Shown one piece after another: positions 52,601 through 61,940 of a stretch of 64,000 nucleotides of DNA (within the stretch, counting starts at the first letter, position 1; every line of letters begins with the position of its first letter). A model generated the notes under the pieces. The model had not been told where the DNA came from, searched no databases, and saw only the letters and a program-made list of their open reading frames with translations. Source of the stretch: Lunularia cruciata (taxonomy: Eukaryota; Streptophyta; Marchantiopsida; Lunulariales; Lunulariaceae); assembly GCA_948567375.1 (NCBI GenBank), contig OX419758.1:14885001-14949000 (forward strand). The letters run 5' to 3'. Position numbers and translations under genes: made by a program.

Positions 52601-54823
52601 TTACAACCAATGCTCCTTTTGATACTTTGAGTGTTCCATTTTCTGCTCCCCACCTCCAACCATTTGAGTCCAAAGTTCCTAGGGATATCAAATTCTTCCT
52701 TAACTCAGGAACATGCCTCACATCAGCAAGAGTACTCACAATACCATCAAGCATCTTAATGATTATTGTACCAATGCCAATAGCTTTGCAAGCCATGTTG
52801 TTTCCCATTATTACAGATCCTCCATTGAATGGTTTGAACTCATGAAACCACTCCTTATTTGGACACATGTGGGAAGAGCAACCGGAGTCCAATATCCATG
52901 ATTCCTCAAATTTATCTTTGTCTTGGGTAGCACATAGCACATCATCCACACTACCAAATGACTCAACAATACTTGCTTGATCTGAAAGTTGACCTTTATC
53001 TTTATTGGACTCAAGCCTCTGGTTGTTACAATTCTTCTTGAAATATCCAACCTTCCTAAAAATCAGACATTCCTTTGAAACCTCCAGTTCTAGAATTGGA
53101 TCTTGATTTACTCTTGATCTGATCTCTCTCTCTTGTCCTTCCTCTCATATATAGAGTCTCTAGATTTGTCTTTTATTGGTTGGATCTTTTTTGCATCTCA
53201 TTGGACAATAATGCTGAAGTAACCTCCTCACAGTTTATATCATCCTTGCCATATAGAAGAGTTATGACCAGATACTCATATGAAGGAGAAAGTGAAGTCA
53301 ATAACAACAGTGTTTTATCCTCCTCTTCTAACTTGACCTCTATGCTCATCAACTCACAAATGATTTTGTTGAAAGCATTGAGGTGCTCCATAATTATTTG
53401 GCCTTCCTTCATTCACAACATATACAACTTCTATTTAAGATACATTCTATTTCTCAACGACTTGGTCATATAAAGATTCTCTAGTTTGGCCCATAGTTTT
53501 GATGCAGATTCCTCATTCATAACATTGTATAACACTTCATCAGGAAGGTTCAACCAAATAGTGCTAATAGCTTTGAGATCTGTATCTTCATCTTCCTCAT
53601 CCTCATTACTTTTGTCCTCCTGTTTTTTCTTCAGTGCTCTATGTAGTCCTTGCTGGACAAGAAGGTCTTTCATCTTCAATTTCCGAAGTCCAAATTTTTT
53701 TTTCCCATCAAACTTCTCCATTGCAAAATTAGCATTTGATATGGATATCACCCCTGCCATTGCTTTCATGTGGACTTGCTTCTTGACCCTCTTCACTGCA
53801 CCCTCAGATCTTAAGTCTCTCTTCAGGACCAACTAAACTCTGATACCAATTGTTAGAAAAACACAGTCCTTAGGACCTCTCACAATAGCACCTCACAAAT
53901 CACATTAAAATAGAAATCAGAGGACTAATAGGAAATAACGCGGTTCACTCCCTGTCCCAGAAGCTGCCTCCACGGGCTGAAACAGGCTCACACCAACCTA
54001 AGAGAGTTTTATTTTTCATTGCACATATATATACGTTATAAACAGGTCCATCACTGTCATCCACTTGAAGTTCTAGACAAGTGAATGTCCACTTGAACTT
54101 CTAGACAAGTGACAAGCAACGACCATCAGTTCGGGTTGCTATTGCTCTTGACAAGCCAAACATAACCAGACCAACTTTGACAAAGGCAGCGATCAACTTT
54201 GACGAAGGTAGCAACGAGCGTAGGAAAATCATCTATGCGATCAGGCAAGCTAAAATTGGTCTCCTCTCCATTAGAATGAGCTCCATCTATGCGTCACAAA
54301 AGACTGACCAACCTATAATAGTCATGAATAACTCCTTGTTAGTATTTCATTTTACCGTCCCTTGGTCAACCCATCTCTGTACCTCCATCCGCTCGAGCTA
54401 ATGTGTGAATCGCCAGTAGTGCCCCTTAAATCAGGGCGATCTTGGTCGCAGGAGTATTTTTTAGTATGTATCACTGATCTTACCAACTCAAGTGTACTGT
54501 ACTTATGGTAAACTGGACGAGCGCTAGCTGCAGCGGCATGATAGTAAGACAAAATGTGCAGCATACTTCAGCATTTGAGCAAGCACGTATCTGAAATCAG
54601 GAAAGTTGGGATGTGGATGGTTCGTGACTACCTTGGCTGTGGCGTCCCATGCAACCAGTGCCGAAATGTTAGCACAAGAAACAACACCTGGGCAATGGCG
54701 TTCGAGATTAATTTTGATTTCATCAACCTGCTCAAATCCTCTGAGAGAACCTTGGTTTTGTAGCGCGTCCTTTTTGGCCACATTGGACTCAGTTGAACTA
54801 GTGAGGACGGATCCATCACAACC
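49639..54823 (-). pseudogene. Class III peroxidase pseudogene split by a copia insertion
   Basis: This is a paralogue of the intact gene at 7.9-9.6 kb, in the same orientation. Exon 2 is 54,823-54,632 (192 bp, identical in length to the intact gene), encoding GCDGSVL and [20 protein letters not shown]. Exon 3 runs 54,312-54,173, then is interrupted by a copia element, and resumes at 50,348-50,315 with GLNASGMVILSG. Exon 4 is about 50,073-49,639 with GHSIVQVHCGS. Host-gene lesions: the acceptors before exons 2 and 4 lack AG; exon 3 carries a 22-bp tandem duplication that shifts the frame; exon 4 has an in-frame TAG after KCP and a one-base loss near PYY. ARD has become AWD, and the terminal cysteine is absent. 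Exon 1 was not found. It cannot make a peroxidase. Confidence 0.88.
50349..54167 (-). mobile_element. Ty1/copia element J (fossil) inside a peroxidase exon
   Basis: Minus orientation, 3,819 bp. LTRs are 50,349-50,663 (3') and 53,851-54,167 (5'), about 315 bp each and clearly alike but with a fair number of differences. The target duplication AGACC is perfect at 50,344-50,348 and 54,168-54,172. A primer site (ATTGGTATCAGAG on the minus strand) adjoins the 5' LTR, and a purine tract adjoins the 3' LTR. Parts from the right: gag (about 53.2-53.8 kb), a protease-like stretch (ILDSGCSSHMCPNKEWF at about 52.9), integrase (about 52.0-52.4), reverse transcriptase (about 51.1-51.95) and RNase H (about 50.7-51.1). 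It is shorter than a full copia and broken in several places. Confidence 0.93.
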
Positions 54824-55209
54824 ATGCGAGGAAACAAGAATCTCGAAATTCAGGAATATGATCACGAACTATGCTGTTTTGAGAAAATAGCATTTGTCAC
54901 TGTATAAATAAGAATAATGAACAAAGAAATCCAATCCAAGGAGCCACTGGCCCGTAATACTGTTTGAGTACTCTTGGGTATACTATTCTCTCTATATGTA
55001 GAAAAGCTCCTAGTAATTTTCAGTATTTTTCATATGTATAAAAACTCCTATAGTATTCAGACTCTGCATTATCTCTTGCAACTGATTACTGCTAAAGTTA
55101 CATCGATCTCCTCGGTCTGATTATTGAAAGGGTCATATCAGTGACTCACAAAGAGTTGCGCATGGTGTGGAAATACTATCCAATCTTAGTTTTTATTTAA
55201 CCAAGATGG
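54824..55209. other. Intergenic upstream of the peroxidase pseudogene
   Basis: This is where exon 1 of the pseudogene would be expected, but no HFHDCF motif or signal-peptide coding stretch is visible on the minus strand. The sequence is AT-rich and carries no other recognised feature. Confidence 0.45.
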
Positions 55210-57760
55210 TGTGTTTGTTTATAAGTAAAAGTATGAGAAATCTTCAGTCCCTGTAGGATTCAAATTGGGATGAAAAATAGGGGGATGTTTAAGTTAGATA
55301 TCAAGATACACACTAGTACAAGTCCAAATACTGGGTTAATTCATTGGTTGACTACACTTTCCGTAATTGAGAGATAGCAAAAAGAATGGATCACACGGAC
55401 CTAGAAAGCTTGAAGGTGCTCCCTCAGATCTAGTTACGGGTCTTGCAGCATCTTTTGATCCTTTGTGTCTAGGGTTTTGTGAGGGTTAACAATCTGGTAG
55501 ACTACCTTTTAAGCATCATAGTACAAGGGCTTCCAAGGCATTAGAATTGGTACACACAAATATATAAACTGCTTTAGAAAAGAGTCTCAAAGCTCCCAAA
55601 ATACTTTGTCTCATATTGAGGATGATTCACAATATAGATGTGTCTATTTTCTGAAAGTGAAATCAGATATTTATTTGGTTTTCCAAATATTTCCACTACT
55701 TGTGGGAAAGCAACATGGTTATAATATTCTATATCTACATTCTGATGGAGGAGAGTTCGTTTCATATCATTTTCATGCTTTCCTATGTGAGCAAGGTATC
55801 AAGCATGCAATACATGCAGCTACACATTTTAACAAAAATGTAATTGCTGAGCTGAAGAACTGAAATATTGCAGATGTTACAAGAGCCTTGGTTAACTAGA
55901 AGACAATACCCAAGTGCTGTTGGATGGAATAAGTTAATTTTGCAATTTACTTGATGAACAGATCTCCGACCATAGTACTCCATAAAAGGACACAATTTCA
56001 AGCTTCTACATGTCAGAAACGTAATTTCACAACTTGAATTTTGGGTGTACGTGCTTTGTTCATGTTACTAATAAGAAGTGATAGAAGCTAGATACTAAAG
56101 ATGTCTTTCTTGGATATGCATCATATTCAAAAGAATATAGATGTTATAACACTAATTTTAATATTATGAATATCAATAAAAATGTCTTATTTGAGGGGTT
56201 AAAATCTTTGTATCAAGGTCATACACGTTGCGCATATGATTTACCACTTCTGGTATCCTCTACCTCTTTCGTTGGTCTAAATAATATGTATGTTCCATGG
56301 GCTACTGGTACCCTCTACCTCATTCGTTGGTCTAACTAAGATTTAAGTTCCGTGGGCTAGTAGTTCAAGTGCCGCCATTGTTTCTAATGAGTAGTCTTGT
56401 CCTCATCTATTTGTAAATCCTTGGTCAAAATAGGTTGGTGAGAAGCCTTCAGTTCAAGTCTCTCAACCCATAGGAAATTTACTCTCTACTTTATACATTA
56501 ATATCTTTAATCCTTTGTTGGACCAAACTGTCAATCAATTGTATAGTTTAGAAATTCCAGTTATTTTAGATGATGCTACAAGTAGTTCTTTTCAGCACAA
56601 ACCTATGCCTCAGTGAAGGACAAGTAAATGGGATAATTATCTAATTAGAAAGATTTAATTGGAAGCATTTTTAGCCCAACACCATGAATATACGGTAAAT
56701 GCTATCCAAGAACAAGAACCAAATTGTCTTGAGGCAATGCATCATGCATATTGTGCAAGCCATGGAGTTTTAAGTAGCAGCACAATATCAAAAATAAACT
56801 ACAAAAAAAAACCTGGGAGTTGGTGGATTTATCTCCCGACAAGAAAGCAACTCATTGCAGGTGGATTTTCAAGGTTAAGAGAAATTTTGATAGTTCCATG
56901 AGTAAATATAAAGGAAGACTTCTGGTAAAGGGCTATTGACAGCAATATGAAATTGATTTGGATTTGGATACGATATTCAGCCTTGTTTTCAAGATGATAA
57001 CAATTTGAACTCTCTCTCTCTCTCTACATTGACCACTTTAAATAAGTGGAAGTTCTATAAAATGGACTTCAATAATGCTTTCTTTAATGGAGATTTGGAG
57101 TAAAAGGTCTACATGATCCAACCATCTTGATATCAAAATCAAAATTATATAAAAAAGGTTATTTAAGCAAGTATAGCAAGCTTCACACCCTTGGAATACC
57201 AAGATAAATTCTTATATTTTATCCACTGGATTTCAAGTCTGCAGTTCAGAGTCTTTGCTGTACTGAGTACAAGCTGGCAACAATATAGTTTATTTGATCA
57301 TCTATATTGATGACATCATAATCATTGGTAGTTAACAAGATCTCATTCAACAAGTAAAAGATAAGCTGAAGGGAGAGTTTGACAAAAAGAACATGGGAGA
57401 ACTCAAATACTTCTTGGATATAGAGCTTATTCAAGCCAGGTTTACCAGATATGACCTTTGGTTTTTACACCGTCAATATTCTCTCAGCATGTTTGAGAAG
57501 TTTGGTAAGATGGTTTTACTAATGCAAATTGGATAGGAAATGCTTATGATAGAAAATAGACATCAACCTTATGTCAAGTATCCCATTCAGGTTCGTCTTC
57601 ACTATTCAACTGGTGTGTTACTAGTTATAAGATTCTACTGGTGCAGAATGGGTTGTAAGTGCTCAAGATAGAATATCTGCATCAAGTTATAGTTTTAACC
57701 TTGGAAAATTTGTAATTAATTGACCATCAAAGAAGCAACCTACTATTTTTTTATCAATAT
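55210..57760 (+). mobile_element. Decayed Ty1/copia element H (fossil)
   Basis: Plus orientation, heavily broken. Integrase remains are clear at 55.6-55.86 kb (LHSDGGEFVSYHFHAFL). A reverse-transcriptase stretch lies near 57.0-57.45 kb (DFNNAF, then NMGELKYFLDIELIQAR). No convincing LTR pair is visible, so both ends are approximate. It belongs to a different copia lineage from element J. It is old and has many breaks. Confidence 0.7.
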
Positions 57761-58744
57761 AGATTATAGGAGTATCACTAATGCTATATGTGAATCAATT
57801 TTGATTCACATATGATAACAAGATATGGGATATATGCATCTCATGATCTGTAATTTTCCATAAAAATAAAAATAATATTATTAAAATTATTAGTAACTTT
57901 TTATTTCATTGGTATCTAAATATAGTTTTCATATCTAAATATAATAAATCTCATTATTATATTGTTACAGTAAAGGTATTGACTGGATGAATAAATCTGT
58001 AGTATATTCTTACGTATCAGTAACTCGTTAATATTTTCACTGAAGCTTTACCTGGAGATTAATTTGAATATTTCAAATCTCATCTAAGAGTCGAATATAT
58101 TGACGTTAGAGGGTTGATAGAATATCATAAGTTAATATTCGTAGCGGCTAGTGTACATAAGAAAATTTAATCTTTAATCATCATTTTTTAATTTGTCACC
58201 ATTTTATATCTACAATGAAGAAAGTCTCCACCTTTTCATATACTTTTCTCTTTCTATATATAATTGGAGCAGGACTAGTATCCCACACGCATATAGTGAA
58301 GAAAGACTCCAAGTACTCATACATTTCTCTTTTTATTGGTATTATATATATTGGAGCAGGACTTGTATCCCGCACGCATACTGGTGAACTTTGGTATCTC
58401 CACCTCTCATATTCCACTTCATAGAAATGATGACGATATATAACTACTGAAAAAATTACTCCAAGATTTGCTGCGTTGTTTGTGCAATGAACGGGCTTCT
58501 ACCTGATAACTCGCTCAAGCCAGTTAGGCAGGACTCCTCCAGGACTGAATCTGCCAGCTGCTTCCAGTTCCGTAGATGCAGTCTTCGCATTGACTCCACG
58601 CATGAATATTTCTTAAATATCCCAGCTGTACGGTTAACTTCACAGGATATATATGTCCATGTGCATCTGCCGTCAATTGGCTCCTATATTTCAGCTCTAA
58701 ACCATGTGAGAATCGTCAAGTGTCATTAGTTCTGTAGATTGGTG
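57761..58744. other. AT-rich intergenic DNA with a two-copy tandem repeat
   Basis: There is no supported gene. Open frames on both strands around 58.2-58.4 kb are produced by the tandem repeat listed separately. TATA-like runs are frequent. Confidence 0.4.
58216..58382. repeat. Two-copy tandem repeat, unit about 81-86 bp
   Basis: Unit 1 (58,216-58,296) and unit 2 (58,297-58,382) both start TGAAGAAAG-CTCCA and both contain TTGGAGCAGGACT-GTATCCC-CACGCAT. Scattered substitutions and a small length difference indicate an old duplication. Confidence 0.75.
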
Positions 58745-59152
58745 CTAGACTAAGTTCGCAAGATAGAAAATAGCTGAATCACTCTGAACATACCAAATGC
58801 ACAAAATGCGCAAAACTTTGTTCATGTACATTTGTATCTGCAAGTGCAAGCAACAATCAAAGAATATGGAATCAATCAATGCTTTGATGCGTATGGGGAA
58901 GAGATTTATATAATAGCGAACGTATGAGCTAGGATAAACACCTTCAGGTTTGGATCCATCCGGTAAGTTCTTCAAGTAAAACATAGAATATGGGTTCGAG
59001 CAGATACTTATTTCATAGATTATATGGTTTAAATCTCCATCGTCAACATTTCGTAAATCGAAGGAAAGAATTGCTTGACTCATGGCGTTCTCATACACTT
59101 TCCTCGCAATATTAAACATATATAGAATTGTCTTCTTTGAATCTCTGTACAT
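58745..59152 (-). CDS. Hypothetical protein or decayed exon, unrecognised
   Basis: A 135-codon open frame. The part around SQAILSFDLRNVDDGDLNHI and NPYSMFYLKNLPDGSKPEG has a protein-like mix of charged and hydrophobic residues. The C-terminal third (FFDCCLHLQIQMYMNKVL) is less convincing. It lies just downstream of the peroxidase exon remnant on the same strand, but it does not resemble peroxidase exon 4. It may be a host exon with unseen partners or a chance frame. No function assigned. Confidence 0.25.
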   Translation of the reverse strand: MYRDSKKTILYMFNIARKVYENAMSQAILSFDLRNVDDGDLNHIIYEISICSNPYSMFYLKNLPDGSKPEGVYPSSYVRYYINLFPIRIKALIDSIFFDCCLHLQIQMYMNKVLRILCIWYVQSDSAIFYLANLV

Positions 59153-59241
59153 GTCCTCTTATTTGGTCAGACAATATATAATGCATGCGCCTCGTGCTGA
59201 AGCACAGCTGAAAGACCTTCACCACAAGTTGAAAGAATTAC

Positions 59242-59422
59242 CTGAACCGATAACATTGTCTCTCGCATCCAGAACAACTTTTGCGACGAGTAAGCGACGA
59301 GTGCAGCAAAATCCTCTCTGCGATCGAGCAAGCTCAAATTTGTCTCTTCTGCAATTGAAGCAGCACCTGGTACCGTCTATAGCTATTCGGCACACCGTGG
59401 CTGCCCAGCTGAGGCCACCAAC
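59242..59422 (-). pseudogene. Lone exon 3 of a third class III peroxidase copy
   Basis: On the minus strand this matches peroxidase exon 3 from start to end. It begins with VGGLSW, contains EETNLSLLDRREDFAALV in one frame and AKVVLDARDNVIGSG in another, and ends exactly at the family's exon 3/intron 3 boundary (TCAG then GTAATT). It is 181 bp long against 166 in the intact gene. Small length changes put the parts in different frames, and the acceptor AG before it reads TG. No exon 1, 2 or 4 is visible within 1 kb either side. EETN-SLPDR-style residues group it with the pseudogene at 49.6-54.8 kb. Confidence 0.8.
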
Positions 59423-60092
59423 CAGTAACAGTCACAGATGGATTGATTGCCGTAATTTGCTGAATCTAAGAACCATAATCCTTGAACTTCATTTCCCTAT
59501 CTCGGACTACCAAAGCTACCGCAAGTCTAAGCATTACAGAAGACGACTTCAGAACAGTGACTTGTGTTTAGCCTAAGTTAGTTATGATGAAGTCATACAG
59601 CCCCGCCCCATCAGCTGGATGGAGGAGAGTTTTGAAATCGAGATTAGTTAATATGTATAAGAAGCTCTTCAATTGAAAATCGCTTGACGTAATAAATAGT
59701 AAGGTGATTTGAGGTTTGTTACTCCAAAGTGCATTTGTCTCTACCGAGTCATTACAAAGACTAGGATTAGTATCCTCTGTTACGAAAGACCCGGACGCTT
59801 GGTTCCTGATTCGGGTGACTGTTGATTCCTGAATCCTGGATTGCTGTTTCTGCTATAACATCGGGTGATATCTGATTCTTCTCGCTGAATATTTTCTTTG
59901 CTACGATTTCCAAAAAGGAAAAGATCATCTCTGCCGTGGAGTAGCAAAGAAGAGCGTGCCCACAGATTATCTCATTCTCAAATATCCTGTTTAAGCAATG
60001 ATCGGAGATTTGATGTATGTATGACTTGACATTGTCCTGGGGGCATGTGCTGTGTTAGCTTTATATTGAAGGCAATTCATTGCCAGATTATC
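59423..60092. other. Intergenic, nothing supported
   Basis: Moderate GC. There is no open frame with family resemblance, no retroelement similarity and no structured repeat apart from short GGTTCCTGATTC-like direct repeats near 59.8 kb. Confidence 0.4.
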
Positions 60093-60436
60093 ATTTTTTG
60101 GATTTTAGCCTTGTTATACTGTCTGAAGCCAGTGTGCCGAAGCTATAATCTACTGCTTCAGCCTTCAATTTCCACCGACTCGAGATGTACCTGCTCCCTT
60201 GCTCTGTCTCAATGAGAAGAAAAAATAAATAAATTTATCTACGTATGAATGATTACATGATGTTTGGATTGTAACCAGACTAACTTCGGCTAGGTTGCGT
60301 ATCTCGAGTTGGTGGACCGAGTTGAGAATTCAAGAGTTTGTGGATATTTGAAGGCTGAAGAAGTAGATTCTAGCTTCGGTGCAATGACTTAAGACAGTAT
60401 AACACGAGACCAAAATCCTAAAATACCAAAAATCCT
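60093..60436. repeat. Imperfect inverted repeat of about 340 bp (foldback or MITE-like)
   Basis: The left arm (60,093-60,186) and right arm (60,302-60,436) are complementary over most of their length. Shared blocks include GTTATACTGTCT, CCGAAGCTA-AATCTACT-CTTCAGCCTTCAA and CCACC-ACTCGAGAT. The right arm has an extra block of about 27 bp. The spacer is about 115 bp. No target duplication or transposase is seen. It could be a non-autonomous DNA transposon or a hairpin RNA precursor. Confidence 0.7.
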
Positions 60437-60650
60437 TATATTCTCGAATCTTCATGTGGTATTTGTCACTCTAATGAGAATTCGAAGTGGACCGTTGCAA
60501 CTTACCACCACGTAACTGAAAATGCACTTGATCCAAATTAATTATAAACTTACCTCTACGTAAGTAAACCATACACGCCAATGTCAATACCTTATTCCGT
60601 GTTATGTTTGGCTTGTTATAACTGACTTGAGTGGTTGCCGAAGACTACCA

Positions 60651-60672
60651 CAGTCACGAGCAAACGTGACTG
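60651..60672. repeat. Short perfect hairpin
   Basis: CAGTCACG, loop AGCAAA, CGTGACTG: an 8-bp perfect stem with a 6-base loop. No function can be assigned. Confidence 0.5.
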
Positions 60673-61940
60673 AACAGGCCTTGTTTAGAAATATTCCGGC
60701 ATGACTGTAGTAAAATATTAAAGTGACTAGATATTTGATTGGTCAATATTCAGGAAGTCCGGCAAGTCCGAGTACAACCGAATGACGATGTTTATATATA
60801 TATATATAAAAAGAGAAGGTTATCCAGAATTCATAAAATACAAATAATAGATAAACAATATTATCCAGAACTCATGAAATGCAAATGAAAGATAAACAAT
60901 ATTCATGATGTTAAAATGATTTAAAACCATAAAATAGAATGCATCTAATGTAACCTGCAGCAAATTGAAATTCACAATTGACCAACGTACTAATAAACAA
61001 CGTGAAATCTATGCATCTATGCAAACAAGCCTGCCAAAATGTGAGCCAAAGTTGGGAGGAACTAGGTAGATGCAAGAGGTCAAACCAAGAATCAATCAAA
61101 GAGCAAAGGAAAAATACCAGGGAGTGAATTAGTTGGGGAATGGAGGAGTGCAACAATACGAGAGTGGTTGGATGGTGTGGCTGCAGAAAAGTGTAATAGG
61201 GTAACTAGAACAAAATGTAATAGTGCAAGATATAAAGTATATCACAACAAACATTATGGACGCTTGAGTCCTGAGACACTAAACAACAAAGGGAAGCGGA
61301 GGCAACCAAAGTACACCTCCATGAAAACACATGCAATTTCATCAATGCCTCACATAGTGCCGAAGTAGTGAGCAATTGTCTGTACCAAGTTTCTGCTCAA
61401 AAGCTCATGAGTGCCAAGGCAAACTTGGTTGCTCCCCTAAAGTGTCACTCATAAGTAGTGGGAATGCTGCAAAACTGAAGAAGATAAGTGGAAGTGTGGA
61501 AAGAAAAAGCAAGCAGAAGTGCAGGCACATAAATAAACTCAGGAGTCTTAGCCACAAGATCAGTATCAGTCAAGAGAGAAATGAATTAAACATGAGTAAG
61601 AGGAGTGGAGCAATCAAAACATACATGATGGATCCCTAAAATCATAAATATAGATTAGTAGAGAGAAAATCTAGGACATAGCAATGAGAAATAATCAAGT
61701 AGAGATTGTTACTTCTACAAGTGGGGAGCAAGAAACATCAGTGCTGCATGGGCAGGGAAGAGTGAACTCAAACAAAAAGAACAAAGGCAAAATGCAAGAA
61801 GGAAAGAACAGAGAAGCAAGGAAAGAGACAGTGCACCTGAAACGAGTTAGGGCAAAGCAAGGAGGCAAAATTTGCCTTGGATTAAATGATGGAAAAGGTA
61901 GGCCCACATGCACATCAGACATGGCTCAACATGTCTAGAA
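60673..61940. other. AT-rich then purine-rich DNA with lysine-rich open frames
   Basis: A TA microsatellite lies at about 60,790-60,810. From 61,160 to 61,940 the plus strand is purine-rich and gives three consecutive open frames (61,168-61,368; 61,376-61,639; 61,684-61,938) full of Lys, Arg, Ser and Asn. The purine bias explains the lack of stops, and no domain is recognised. They may be a decayed retroelement leader or host DNA. Confidence 0.35.

Noticed and set aside
59082-59576. 164-codon plus-strand open frame
   Set aside because: It is antisense to the peroxidase exon 3 remnant and has no domain of its own; the minus-strand reading explains the sequence.
60651-60672. Hairpin as a transcription terminator
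   Set aside because: Intrinsic hairpin terminators do not apply to nuclear plant genes, and there is no gene immediately upstream.
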